Counted from the first letter of the stretch, positions 42,631 to 54,364 are shown. The stretch is 64,000 nt of DNA from Pollenia angustigena (GCA_930367215.1 OV884059.1:30681882-30745881); one strand, 5' to 3'. Program-made: numbers and translations. Notes: generated from the sequence alone by a model not told the origin.

Positions 42631-44869
42631 TTAGTTAGCCAGGCAGGTGTTTTTTTTTTTACCAAAGATGAGAAAATCCTTGGGACCTTCCGAAGGCTGG
42701 CCATGCAGTGAAAATTTTTCTTAAACAATAGTTTAGTTATCCGTGACCAAATGGACAGTTACTTTTATCCTACGTGTATACCAGCTGCATTAATAATACA
42801 AAATACTTGGAATGTTGCAGTATTAAGATTGACAATTTTCTCATGTCTCTACTTTTTGCAACACCCGAAATTTCACTTCTGATAAAATGTAGGGTACTCA
42901 CCTCATTTTTGCAGCTGCTAATGCAACATTTTTGGGGTGCTGCCGGCAGCTCTTTTGGTCATTCTATTTTATATTTAATTTTATGCAGTCATGTGTTATT
43001 TATGGCCTTTAGTTTCATTGTTTTTATTTTCATCTTCTTTCGTTTTATTCACCAATAAAAAAAATACTTTTAAATGTTCCGACAGTATTTTGGAAATCCT
43101 CATGCAAACGCAATGAATTTTAACACAAGCCTTGTTTTTTATTTAATTCTTATTTTTGGTCAGTCAATTTAATGGCTTTTTGTTGGATAAAAAACCCCTT
43201 ACGAAAACCCCATACACATTTCCGATTTCATAAATGTACTGTGAAAGTGAGTGACTGTGTGTGCTGCCCTGCGTGTAACTGTAAGTGCACATCCTTTCAA
43301 ACATATGCAAATTAAAACCGGAAACCAACATATGAATGCAAATTTTTGTTAAATCTAGACATGAATGTTTTTAAATAAATTTCATTTTTTGTTTGTTTAT
43401 ACATGTGTTTGTATTGTCTCTAGATTTTGAGAACATTAAGATAAAGGATTCTCTATGAATGTTTATGGCCAAGTGTGTATTATAGAAAACAAGGATATCC
43501 TTTTTAAATTTATGCTTCCTTTTGTAAATTGAAATAATTTTTTATTTCTGCTTTTTAGGAATAAATTAATAAACAAATGAGCATCCATTATTTCTAACAT
43601 AAACTCAAATGTCTTATGTTTAAGCATCTTCATACTTTTGCAATTAATTTGTAATCCTTGACACACACACACACACAGTCATCTAACAAAATACTCTGTT
43701 ATGGTTGAGCCACATTATTTGTCTAAGGTCTTAGTAACTTCTCAAAATACACGATTAACATTAAATTCTAAGCCATTTCATCTCTCATCAAATTAAGCCA
43801 TTATTATTTGTTTTTATTGTCTTAATCTGGAAAATATTTACTTCCTGTTTTTCTTCCTTATTTTTTGTTTAAACAAAAGTTCATATTACAATCCTTTTTT
43901 GTTAAGGATTTGTATTACAGTATGCCATACATACGTTTGTATGACTAAAATTATGCTTTATTTTACCTCCCTTTTCCCTCTTTTTTGAAACGGTTGGTAT
44001 TTACTAAGCTGATTTGCTTGTTATGAGCGACACGCTCCTTTAGTCGTTATGAACGAGTGCCAAGTCCATTTATACATATTTTCTTTATTTGTGCTATTTT
44101 CTGTGGCTACCATGGTTTGCCAAAATTTTAATATCCCAGTATAGGTACATTTATTTACCAGTATTACACCACGCTCTTCTTTCTTTCTCCCACTCCCCCT
44201 CTCTCTCACTTTCCCATCGTTTTCTGTTTAACGAACACCCTCTTTTTCATCAAGTTAGCGCTGCTGGTTGATTTAAAGCTCATTGACCTTTAAGCCCGTT
44301 GTACCGTTACCATAGTGTGCTTGCTACTACTGCATTCTTTTCCTTTAGGTTTTATGACATTTATTCTCTTAAGCTTTATGGCCAAGTGTCACTTTGATGT
44401 TTATTTTAATGTTGAGTTCAGTCACAAGCTGCCAGAAAAAATAATTCGAGCATATTTTTATAGTCATCCGGATTACTTGCTTTCGTTTGTTGGGTAGTTT
44501 GATGGAGAGTAAAAGAAGCTTAAGCTGCTTTGCCATCATTATGTTGCTTTTTTGCCGAAACATGAATGTGGCATGTTAAAACAAGCAGTTTGAGGGTTCT
44601 GTTAGTTGTAGCAACTAAAAATAATAATCGTTATAGTTTTAAGTATTGAAGGTACTTGTGTGCTGTAGTTATTTTTTCTCTTCTTTGCTTTGGTTACATT
44701 TTAATTGTGAACAATTTTGGAAACTTTAAAAATAACCACCACCATCGGTATTTGAGTTTGAAGGGAAAAATATAATTTTACGTAAATAGTTGCATAGAAA
44801 AAAAATCTTAAAATAACCTTAAACAAAATAAAATTTATTATTTAACGAAAGGGATGACTATGTCGTTAT
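42631..44869. other. No gene seen
   Basis: Unremarkable AT-rich DNA with an AC repeat (43660-43676). A minus-strand GTGAGT near 42898 has no supporting coding frame. No terminal repeats were recognised. Confidence 0.4.
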
Positions 44870-45735
44870 TACTCTCTCAGGGGAGTAATGCATTGCATCG
44901 TGATGGAACTAGTAAAATAGGCTGTGGAGGATAGATCGAAAAGCGCCTGTGGACATTCGACTTGAATTTAGTCATGTTGAAAATGAGGGGGAAGACTTCA
45001 GCAGGAGGGTTTCTCCACATACGAACAGTCCAGCCAAAAAATTAATTTTCACTGTAATGCGTTGTACGATGCACTGGCCAATCGTCCACAAAAGGATGGG
45101 CTCTCGATGAAAAACGTGTATTACGAACAAACGTACGGGTTTCGGGAACCAGATCCCTAATTTTATTAGAGCACATCCCATTGTTGTAACGATAAAACAG
45201 GCAAATACAACCCACATTTCGACGGTGCTTAAGGAAATCAAAAGAATAGAAGGATAACCTACTGCCACCAATAAGATCCCTTGTCCTCTTCCTGCACGCG
45301 GTTGAGAAGCTCCAAAATAGACTTTGAAGCACCGGCCAACACATGAGAGTTGTATTCCATACGCGGTCGGATATAGGTGTATAATTAGTGAGGAGATCAG
45401 ATGGATTGAAGTTTCTCTTACTTCTTGCGACACCTTGAATATATGTATGTTTTGTCCGTCCAATATAACATTGTATTTTCATGCCCAGAACATCAAGATA
45501 TTCTGATTTTTCAATAATTAAAACACCCATATATACAGATGAGGCACCTTCATCCGTCTTTCGGGCACCAAAATCGATCCCTTTCGCAGGACCCAATTCT
45601 GTGATTATGTCAAGGTCTCTTCAAAGCGTATCATTCAGTTCTGCATCATAGCAACAACATCGGATACGCTTGGTCTATTATCAAATGAATACAAATGGCA
45701 AGGTTGTTGTCATCTGCAGAAGAGTGGATAGGGCT
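44870..45735 (-). pseudogene. LINE fragment (family L-A), C-terminal part, copy 2
   Basis: The minus strand first shows Ser-Ser-Ala-Asp-Asp-Asn-Asn-Leu-Ala (45690-45720), the decayed active-site loop of reverse transcriptase. Then come Tyr-Leu-Asp-Val-Leu-Gly-Met-Lys-Ile, Phe-Asn-Pro-Ser-Asp-Leu-Leu-Thr and His-Arg-Arg-Asn-Val-Gly-Cys. Asp-Trp-Pro-Val-His-Arg-Thr-Thr-His-Tyr follows. It is longer than the copy at 33545 and has several frameshifts. Jockey/CR1-type by similarity. It adjoins hammerhead-repeat copy B. Confidence 0.87.
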
Positions 45736-45744
45736 GGAAGTGTT

Positions 45745-46195
45745 TTCTTAGGCCGTGCACTTGCCTGTTTATTATCAAAAAGTAATTTCAATTTTTGGGA
45801 ATACAACATCTTTTGTAAGTTGTTGTTGTTTTTATTTTGTTTTTCTTAACCTACTTACAACTACAATTAATGTTGAGAGAATTTCAACTAATTGTAGTGG
45901 GGAATGTAAGATGAGATAAACCCACTGTTAATTGTTGATGTGTTTTGTTTAAACTTTGATATTATTAAAAGTAGAACTGTTGCTATAAGACTTATACGTT
46001 TAACAGTTTTATTTGGTTTAATATCTTTAGTTTTTCTAAAATCTTTATGGATGAAGTTTCCTGATGATCTGGCCTAAGCAACCAGTGAAATGCGCATAGG
46101 AATAGCTTATCCCATCAACAATAAATTTCAAGTGTTTTTATCAAGAATAAAAACTGGGAATTAAGCACGAATAACAAAATCTTTTGAAATTAAAA
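45745..46195 (+). mobile_element. Hammerhead-repeat family, copy B
   Basis: The left end is CCGTGCACTTGCCTGTTTAT and TTTTTGGGAATACAACATC, also found at the right end of copy F. It continues through ACAACTACAATTAATGTTGA, GATAAACCCACTGTTAATTG and the hammerhead at 46049-46112 to GGGAATTAAGCACGAATAAC. Near-identical to copy A over the right 300 bp. No coding frame. Confidence 0.82.
46049..46112 (+). ncRNA. Putative type I hammerhead ribozyme, copy B
   Basis: CTGATGA at 46061-46067 and GAAA at 46087-46090. Stem II is CTGG (46069-46072) with CCAG (46082-46085). Stem III is the self-complementary ATGCGCAT, as short as in the known schistosome satellite hammerheads. Predicted cleavage follows A 46098. 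Stem I has inner TTTC/GGAA pairs and outer GGATGA/TTATCC pairs around an internal loop, a site for the loop contacts typical of natural hammerheads. Best-preserved copy together with A. Confidence 0.78.
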
Positions 46196-46199
46196 GTTT

Positions 46200-46560
46200 T
46201 CTCTTTTCTTCTTCTTCAACTCAAAAAAACGTTAAAGTATTTAGTCAGTACTTCAAAAGAATCGATGCAAGGGATGGTCCAAATTGTAGGAAATTATGCC
46301 ACGAAAAAGACTTGTCGGAGGCAGATGCCAAACTTGTAGTAAAGGCCATGAGTGCCACAACCGAGGAAGAGGTCGTGGTTCTGCAGTTAAAACGTATAAT
46401 ACCATAAGCAACAATAGAGTGCCAAATCATGAAAATTCAGCACTTTTTAACGCTGAAGAAGTTTCCTTAGAGGGCAATACTAATGAGCAAATGACACAAA
46501 AGGAAGGAAATACATCGTTAGTAGTATCGAGTATTCAAAAGTATTGAAATATTACAACAC
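46200..46560 (+). pseudogene. Unidentified coding-like remnant
   Basis: One frame (about 46213-46392) reads Val-Lys-Val-Phe-Ser-Gln-Tyr-Phe-Lys-Arg-Ile-Asp-Ala-Arg-Asp. It continues Cys-Arg-Lys-Leu-Cys-His-Glu-Lys-Asp-Leu-Ser-Glu-Ala-Asp before a stop. Another frame has an ATG at 46296 and is open to 46547, with Cys-Gln-Thr-Cys and Arg-Gly-Arg-Gly-Arg-Gly. Composition is more gene-like than its surroundings. It might be part of a transposase or captured gene with a frameshift. No family was recognised. Confidence 0.3.
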
Positions 46561-46566
46561 CATTAA

Positions 46567-46785
46567 GGCCCGTTTTCACAACTTACCGATAGCTAAAGGT
46601 AGGATTGTACCGGCCGTATAAAAACTGTTCCACTATTGCAACTTTGCTTTAACCTTCCAGGTAGGATGAACCTTAATTAACTTTATCGCTTACTTTAGGT
46701 TAAAGTAAAGTTTTAATAATGGAACACTTTTTTTAAGGCCATTTAAAGTCTACTTTTAGCTATCGGTAAGTTGTGAAAACGGGCC
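46567..46785. mobile_element. MITE with TAA duplication
   Basis: TAA at 46564-46566 and 46786-46788. Inverted ends GGCCCGTTTTCACAACTTAC continue into CGATAGCTAAA, about 31 bp and perfectly matched. 219 bp, no coding. PIF/Harbinger-like target size. Confidence 0.82.
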
Positions 46786-46807
46786 TAAGGGTTGAGTATA
46801 AATACTA

Positions 46808-48208
46808 GGGTATTCATTTAATCGACCTTTTGCTTTAATCGGTTAATCGCTCGATTAATTAACCGAGGTTTTGGTTAAATCGGTTAATAATCGGTTAGTT
46901 TTGATTTTGATCGGTTAACCGATTAATCAAGTTTTTTTATAAATTAAGTAATTTCAATGTATAATTGTTTATTATTTGGAGTTTATTAGTAAAAAAAAAA
47001 CAATAACATATAAAACATAACAATTCTTGAACTAAAACGAGCAAACAAAAAAAAAACAATTCATAAATTTAAATAGAAAAAAAACACATTCTGGTCGTAC
47101 GCCTCGTCTCTACCACACGGCATCAAAATTTAATTTACATAAAAAGGGGATTTAGCCGGTTTGCATATTAAGCCGATCTTATAAAATAATCTTTTAGAAA
47201 AGTTATTTATTTTAAATGTTGAGGACTAAAGCTCTTCTTTTCTTTAGTTTATCCAAAACTTGACTTGGAAAAAATTTTTTCACTTATCGTAGATCTTATT
47301 TCTCAGTCCTTTTCCAGGATTTCTCTAAACATATAAAAAACTCCATTATGCCATTAGAGCTTTTAAAAATTTTTAACACTTCTTACTGTTTTAGTTAATT
47401 CTGTTAAAAGACTGTTATGAGAAGATATAAGAAGAAACAAACCCTGCAAATAATAGGACCAGTCCAAACACGCGTGTAAAGAGTAGTCCACAAGGGACCA
47501 GGACAAGTCCAAAACTAACCCAAACGTATAAAAAAACCTGGTCTATTTAACATTACGATGTCCTAGGAGAGGACCATATAACGAACCTTTGGACCACTAA
47601 GGAGTAGTTTTAAAACTACTCCATGGTATACTTAAGAGGATAAGTTTTGAAGTCGTTTAAAAACGAAGACATGTCGTCTCACTACAAACACTTTTTAACA
47701 ATGACATGGTCCATGGTGCATTACATCGGACCAGTCCATGGAGTAGTCCATTTTATCAAAATGAATCAGGTGCTCCAATTTTATTTGCAGGGAATAACTA
47801 AACACATACATGAAACAGAAAAAAGGTGTTGGTAATCAAAAATTTAACCCATTTTTCGCCACATTCCTGTTGATCGATGATGAAGATAAAAAATCATTGT
47901 AATTTTAGTCAACGGTCGGCAGAAAATGGGTTAAAGTTAAGACCACTGAACACTTTCTTTGTTTGTATGAAAAAAATATTTTCTAAACACATACATTTTG
48001 CATATGAGACGAAAAAAATAATTACAATCACAAAAAAATATGTTATAATACTACGAAATATTGAAAATTTTATTACATCGGTTAATCGGTTAATCGACTG
48101 AAATTAATCGGTTTAATCGTTAATCGAAAAAAGCCAATTTGAAATTAGCCGATCAGTTAATGGGGTAGTAATTAATCGGTTAACCGATTGACGGATGAAT
48201 GAATACCC
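46808..48208. mobile_element. TA-flanked element with GGGTATTCAT ends
   Basis: Ends TA-GGGTATTCAT and ATGAATACCC-TA. Both subterminal regions contain many ATCGGTTAAT/ATTAACCGAT motifs (46828-46930 and 48078-48195). The 1.4-kb interior carries the hAT-like copy at 47442-47792. No transposase recognised. Confidence 0.6.
47442..47792. mobile_element. hAT-like MITE, copy 2 of the inverted pair
   Basis: 351 bp with CCCTGCAAATAA inverted ends. The reverse complement matches 19676-20027 almost throughout, for example AACACGCGTGTAAAGAGTAG and GATGTCCTAGGAGAGGAC. Flanking 8-mers do not match. Nested inside the GGGTATTCAT element. Confidence 0.8.
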
Positions 48209-48230
48209 TAATAAATACACAAACACTAAA

Positions 48231-48310
48231 AAACAGATATACATAGTTTCTGGGTGTGTGAACCGTACACTTAATAATGTTCTGTTAATTTTCGAACGCT
48301 CTTTCAAACA
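48231..48310 (+). repeat. Fragment of the right end of the 53.5-kb hAT-like element
   Basis: TGGGTGTGTGAACCGTACAC, AATGTTCTGTTAATTTTCGA and ACACTG resemble 54310-54364. The left end is absent. Confidence 0.55.
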
Positions 48311-49984
48311 CTGTCTTAAATTTGATTTTTACTTTAATTTTGCAATATTTTTTTTTTTTTTTTTGTAATATTTCTTCTTTCGAAAATTAAGATTTTTATT
48401 TCTAAAAGCAAATCTTAATACAATTATTTTTAAACAAGTTTGTCTAAGTTCCCTGGAGATAAACAACAAAAATTTTTAAGCAGAACAAAACTATTATAGA
48501 AGACAAATTTTCTTGATGTTTTATTATTGTTTTCTTGTATTTGTAAAACACCCAAACCCAAAAAAAAATTAAAAACTTTTTGTATTTCTTCAACAAAAAC
48601 TTCTTTGTTAACAAACTTGCCATTTAATTTTACACCGCAAAACTTTTGTCACACCAACACCATGGAAACCCTTAAACTTTTCTTGTGTTTCACTGTGCTG
48701 CTTTTATTTTGCTGCTGCTTTAAACAAATACAATATTAGCCAGCTTTTATTTATGAAATTTATTATGATGTTGTCTTATTGTTTATTGCTGTAATAAGAT
48801 TTTCAAAATAATCCAACTAAATTCATAAGCATGCCATTCAATTCATTCACTCATTCATTCCAGCACAACCCCGTTTTAAGTTGTGAGAGGAAGCGAAAAC
48901 AGATATTAAAACGATGATAAATAATTTCTAACGTTTTGACAATTTTTGAAAATTATTTTCTCTAGAGACTTAAAAGAAAATAACAACAACAAATAAACAC
49001 AAACTCAAGGAAATATTAACGCAGCGAACGTGTTTATTAAACGGGGTATGAAAAAATTGTCTCATGTTTTTTTTTATTTTTTTGATTTGCGGTTATAAAA
49101 AGCAGGGTGTCATTGTCGTGGTGGTTGTCTACAATGTCAGCCAAATCATAAAATGAAAAGTAGCAGTCATAGTCTACGCAGCAGCAGCTGATGACAGCTG
49201 TTTTGCAAAAAAAAAAACACACCATTTTACATTACACATGTTTAGAGCGCTATAAATGACAGCAACAAAGAGAAAAAGTTGTTTGTAAGCATAATAAGCA
49301 CCGCAACTTGTTTAAAGGAGTGAGTGAATAAAGCTTTAAAATTTTGGCCACACTTTGTGGAAAATAACAAGCTTTATAACGATTCTGTTCTGGAAGGATG
49401 TAGGGTATCTTTCTATTTTGGTTTGAGGCTATGACAAATGCATTGGAGTGTTAAATTCAAAAGGGCCTATAAAATGCTTTAGCCAACCATGTCTTATGCA
49501 AAACAAAAATAGACCGACTTTTTTATAAAAGGAAAAAATAAAACGAATACAAAAACGTATGAAACCTTCCAATGAGATAATAGAAATAAAAAGTTTTTAT
49601 TAGAAAAAATAACGAGTAAAACAGACTAAAACATACAAAAATGCACTTGATTAAAAAATGCTGTCAGACATAATGAGCATTTTTTTCTTTGAAAATTTTA
49701 TAGTTGAGGGGGAAAAAAAGGAAAAAAATTTATAAATGAACTTGAAAATTAATCACAATAACAATTTCAGTTTAAAAAGCACTTTTAAATAAAAGCGGAA
49801 GACAAATTTTTAATTAATTTTTAGGTGAAAAGAAAGTAATTTTTTAAATCAATGCTGCTTTTTATAAAAATTAATACTCTATGGGGCCCTATGCTCCCCA
49901 CAGGAGTAAAAGGAACAAATATATTATATTATCCTATACATTACACAGGAACACTTAAGTGACATTAGAACACAAATTACGAGG
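48311..49984. other. No gene seen
   Basis: AT-rich, with a TCAT repeat near 48840-48860. Frames here carry no recognisable protein. Confidence 0.4.
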
Positions 49985-49987
49985 TAA

Positions 49988-50461
49988 AGGCCAGTTTACA
50001 CGGTAATACAATGTATTACGACATTGCAAAAAATGATGTAGAATGAGAAAAATCTTATCATGTAAATGCAAAATGTATTGAGTAAGAGAGAATACGAATA
50101 CAAAATCTGAAAAGCGGTCGGTAAATGGTTTTTTTCTAAACCATTTTAGAAACTTATGTATTCTCATCACACCAGAGGTGTATTTTAACAGAGCATATCG
50201 AAGGTGGTATCATTTTTATACAATTACAAAAACAACTAAATTCAACTCAGGAAATTTTCATCTTGTTTTTGTAAAAATTTAAAACTGCAACCATCTGTTT
50301 TTTGTTATTATTTTTGATTTTACTTGTACCATCCGTGTAAACATGAATTATACTTACAAAACATTTTTATTTTTTTTTTTTTCTTTTAAGCACGGAGAGA
50401 ATTTCATAATATTTTGATTCTACAAAGTCGTAATACATTGTATTACCGTGTAAACTGGCCT
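49988..50461. mobile_element. MITE with TAA duplication
   Basis: TAA at 49985-49987 and 50462-50464. Inverted ends AGGCCAGTTTACACGGTAAT then ACAATGTATTACGAC, 35 bp and perfect. The 474-bp interior is AT-rich and non-coding. The perfect ends suggest relatively recent insertion. Confidence 0.85.
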
Positions 50462-50656
50462 TAAGTAGCATTTTCAGTTGACTTTAGTTAATCATCACAT
50501 ATAAATACCGTACTGACTACTCTTCCGGTTACCTAGGGATAGGTAGGTAAACAGTTTAATCGTTAGTCGGTTGTTACTGCTGTATTCTAGATCATAGCAA
50601 GCGACTGTAACAGAAAAAGTGGAAAATACCTTACTCATCTTAAGACTATAAGTATA

Positions 50657-51218
50657 CAGTCCTTTTCGCTTATAGCCACATCCTTTAGTTGCAACCATAA
50701 CGTGGACTATATCGCTAATGCCACTTTGACGCATATAACCGAATTCGAATATAATCTAGTTATGTGAATAAAAGAAGTAAAAAATTCATTTTAATTACAC
50801 CGACAACAGTCCTATGGTTTTACAACAGAGTTGCATACTGCATACAAAATAGTTGAAATAATAACAAGATAGTTCAAAACTGATACCAAAGGCAAAACAT
50901 TTTTTACGAGTAGAGAGTTGATGACAAAAACTAAATGCTTTAATTCATTCTTTCTTTGGATGGATTTTTGATTCGAAAACTAAAAAGAACTTAGTAAATT
51001 TTGCTAATGTGACTAAAACGCCATTTATTTGCTTTACTTTTCCCTTTGAATACTGTTGATAAATGGCATATATGTATTACAAATGTGCTTATATCGCTCA
51101 ATGGACTATAACGTTAATACTTTATATTAAATTAATTTATAGCGGCAAAATAAACAGATAAAATTGACTATATCGCTAATGTGACTATAAGCGTAGTGAC
51201 TATAAACGAAAAGTACTG
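50657..51218. mobile_element. pogo-like MITE flanked by TA
   Basis: TA at 50655-50656 and 51219-51220. Ends CAGTCCTTTTCGCTTATAGC and, inverted, CAGTACTTTTCGTTTATAGT. The CAGT start and TA target are typical of pogo/Tc1 relatives. GACTATATCGCTAATG recurs near both ends as an inner inverted repeat. 562 bp, no transposase. Confidence 0.75.
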
Positions 51219-51424
51219 TAATTGTAACTGTACTAGGAAAATCGATTATTCGATTTTTTTTCAATAACCGGTTTTCGAATACATATTCCGAATAGTGGCT
51301 ATTTAAAAAAAACCGTGGTGTCAGTTAAGCAATCAAAAAATAAACGGTTAACCGGTTTTATTCGAATAAATAAAAACAAAAAATTCAAATTAGTTTTTAA
51401 AAAAAAACATCAAAGTTGTTCTAA

Positions 51425-52645
51425 AAAGTTAAGTCCTGCTCAATTCCCAATTTTTCAAACCAAAACTGCAGAGTGAATGAGAATTGCTAACGGTCAAAAA
51501 GTCTTCTTTGCAACGATATCAAAGCTTAAACAAAATACCAACAATAAACAGTGTGTTTATCTTTTCTAACATTCTCCACTACAATTGGTTGGAATTCTCC
51601 CAACATTAATTGTAATGGGTGATTTTTTAAGAGCTATAGGAAAGTTAAAAAAAAACACAAAAAATTCAGAAAAATTCATGAAATCTTTATTTGAATCGAT
51701 AGTACGGTCCATATAATTTAATATTTGAAGATTATTTCATGCAAATGTTGACCGTTACTGCGCCTCAAATTGTCCAAATGCTTAGTCCAATTTTGACATA
51801 CTCTTTCCAACATTTGAACAACAATTGAAGCAGGCATGTGTGTATAGAGATGAGCTTTAACAAATCACCACAAGAAGTAGTCTAAAGGCGTTAAATCGCA
51901 CGATCTAGGCGGCCAATTGACCGGTTTTGAACGTGAAATAAAATGTTCACCGAACTCGCCTCTCAATAAGTACATTGTTAAGCGTGCTGTGTGGCATGTG
52001 GCACCGTCTTGTTGAAACCACATGTCATGCAAGTCAAGCTCTTGCATTTTGGGTCAAAAAAAAATTGGATATCATCTCACGTTACGATTCGCATCATCTT
52101 TGAAGAAGTACGGTCCAATGACGCCACCAGCCCATAAACCGCACCAAACTGTGACTATTTCTGGATGCATTGGTAGCTCTTGCAATGCTTCTGGCTGATC
52201 TTCACTCCAAAATCGAAAATTCTGCTCATTAGCGTACCCATTAAGCTTCGTCGCTGAAGACAAGAAGCACGCGATGAACTTTCTTAACAGAGCACGCATT
52301 TTGATAATAAAATTCAATAAGCGTTGTTCGTTTGTAAGACGATTCATGGTGAAATTGTAGACCAAACTGAAAATGTTTGACGGTGAAACAAAACACGAAA
52401 CGTTCGTCAGCTGTTTAAACCAGTGTTGCCAAAAAGATAATAACTAAAACAATCACCCGATGGTTGTAAGTGGCTTAATAAAAAACAAAATTAAACCAAA
52501 AACAAATTGCGTTATTGTGTTCGCAAGAAAATCAAAATAAAGCAACTTGCCAGTTCAGTTTTTTTTATGCCGTGCACTTGCAAATAGGTTATCAAAGTAA
52601 TTTTTGGGAATACAAAATTTTAATAAATAAGATATTTTGACATGT
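51425..52645 (-). mobile_element. Hammerhead-repeat family, copy F, split by a mariner
   Basis: On the plus strand the left end is CTGCTCAATTCCCAATTTTT. Then come CAACAATAAACAGTGTGTTT and CCACTACAATTGGTTGGAAT, all in reverse orientation relative to copies A and B. The mariner follows. Beyond it TTGTAAGTGGCTTAATAAAA continues the family sequence, ending TGCCGTGCACTTGC and TTTTTGGGAATACAAAATTT. The hammerhead block is missing here. Confidence 0.75.
51615..52460 (-). pseudogene. Mariner-like element with internal deletions
   Basis: Ends GGGTGATTTTTT (left) and, inverted, CGGGTGATTG (right), at a TA site. Minus-strand coding begins Met-Asn-Arg-Leu-Thr-Asn-Glu-Gln-Arg-Leu. It then jumps to Glu-Asp-Gln-Pro-Glu-Ala and Trp-Cys-Gly-Leu-Trp-Ala-Gly-Gly-Val-Ile-Gly-Pro-Tyr-Phe-Phe. 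The catalytic part has Phe-Gln-Gln-Asp-Gly-Ala-Thr-Cys-His and Asn-Trp-Pro-Pro-Arg-Ser-Cys-Asp-Leu-Thr-Pro-Leu-Asp-Tyr. By my count 41 residues separate the last two catalytic Asp, as in the DD41D (rosa-like) group. Helix-turn-helix coding is largely deleted, so it is inactive. Confidence 0.88.
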
Positions 52646-52768
52646 TCGCCAAGCAATATGTGTAGTTTATTTTGACCTTTAGAATTTTTTTTTTGATTTT
52701 TGTTTAAAAAAATTATAGAAATTTAATAAATTTGTTATTTGAAACATTCTTAATTATCTTCTTCTTCT

Positions 52769-53217
52769 TCTATTTAATAAAAATGATATGTTGTCTGTTG
52801 CTGATCGCATAACTTGAGAACGGCTAGACCGATTTGGACCATTTTTTCTTTAAAACAATCACCATGGTCCCACTTAGGTTTTTAAGGAAAGAAAATTGTG
52901 CCCCGCCTACTTTTACGCCCATTTTTTACGATTAACCTAAAACCAGAAAACGGCTACATCGATTTGACTAACTTTATTTTCAAATGTTCGTATTAATCTA
53001 TTTTAAGATTTCGTCTAAAGAAAAATTTACCACGCCTACTTTGACGCCCACTTTTTCTATTTATTTCTCCGATTTGGACGATTTTTTCTTTAAAACGATC
53101 GCCATGGTCCAACTTAGGTTTTTACGATTTTACTTTTTTCGATTTACCTAAAATCAGAAAACGGCTCCATCGATCATTAGTAATCAGCTACCGAGCGAAG
53201 CCGGGGCGGCCAGCTAG
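52769..53217 (+). mobile_element. Non-autonomous Helitron-like element
   Basis: Starts TCTATTTAATAAAAATGATA and ends CTAG (53214-53217) followed by host T. A GC hairpin-like CCGAGCGAAGCCGGGGCGGC lies just before the end. Interior phrases GAGAACGGCTAGACCGATTT and CGCCTACTTTTACGCCCA recur twice. TC...CTAG-T termini without inverted repeats fit Helitrons. No Rep/helicase coding. Confidence 0.75.
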
Positions 53218-53500
53218 TTTTAAATAAATTTTAATTTGTAAGAGGTTATGCATATCTTTATCCACAAGATTATACATTTCAAATGATTTTGTTTCCGCAT
53301 TTTGGATGCCAATATGAACATATTTTTGTATGAATATATTTCCATTCATCGACCAAAATTAAACCTTCCATGGCTTTATTTCATAACTTCAATCTTGTTT
53401 TTAAGTGCTTGGTGTTTTAACAAATACAACTGGTGAATTTTTCTAATATCGTTGATTCCGCCGGGATGTTGTAGTTTTAAGCATGAAGAGGTGCTAGAAA

Positions 53501-54364
53501 CAGTGTTCGAAAATAAACACTAAATAACACTCCTAAGTGTTCGGTACGGTAGATTTGAGGAAAACACAAACGCTTATGGTGTTTGTGTAGTAAATCATTA
53601 AAGAAATATCTTGTTCTTATTCAACAAAAAGATAAGTACATTTAGGCCCTAAATTTGTAAAACGCAAAAGCAACGCCAAAAATTATATTGAAAGCAAAAA
53701 CAAAATCGAAAATATTTCATAATTTTGTTGTTGTTTTCTATAGAAATGAATATTGAATTTTTAAATTTTAAACGCTGCATATCTTGTGGCGTTGATAATT
53801 TTTAAACGCAATATGTACTTCTGTAGAAAGCAACAACAAAATTTTGAAAAATTTTTGACATTGTTTTTGCTTTCAATGTTATTTTTGGCATTGCGTTGCG
53901 TTTTACAAATTCAGGACCTAAATTCCGTTTGGCTTTTTTTAAAAATTGTGTTCGGTTCAGCTCATTAGAGTTCGTTCTCTTCAGTTGTGCTTAGCACAAT
54001 TTTGGCTGGTAAAAAAACCCAAACATTTTTAACAAAAACAAAACACACATTTGAAAAAACAAAAAGCAAGCAATATAATTTTACACAAACAAAACACATT
54101 CGCAATACACACACAAGCTGTTCGTGTTGTGGCCATTTCGAAAACTTTTTGTTTGTTCATTTCTTTATCAATGAACATTAAAATATAATGTTTATCTACA
54201 GTATCACTACAATTGTTCGGGTTTTTAACGAAGAACAGAACAGTATTTAATGTTCGGCTCTTTCTTGAAAATAGTTGTGAACGGTATTAAGGGGGAAAAA
54301 TAGATATCGTTCCTGGGTGTGAGAGCCGAACGCTTAGCAATGTTCTGTTTATTTTCGAACACTG
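53501..54364. mobile_element. hAT-like non-autonomous element
   Basis: Ends CAGTGTTCGAAAATAAACA in both orientations. Flanking 8-mers GCTAGAAA and GCTAAAAC agree at 6 of 8 positions, consistent with an 8-bp hAT duplication. GTTCGG motifs recur near both ends. Contains a nested element (53645-53918). No transposase. Confidence 0.75.
53645..53918. mobile_element. Nested long-inverted-repeat element
   Basis: Arms of about 115 bp: GGCCCTAAATTTGTAAAACG and, inverted, GGTCCTGAATTTGTAAAACG. They continue with GAAAGCAAAAACAA and TTTTGTTGTTG on both sides. Almost the whole 274 bp is hairpin. Flanked by TA. Non-coding. Confidence 0.75.

Noticed and set aside
42895..42960. Minus-strand exon ending at a strong GTGAGT donor
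   Set aside because: No open frame with a plausible acceptor precedes it; a 5' non-coding exon cannot be excluded but is unsupported.
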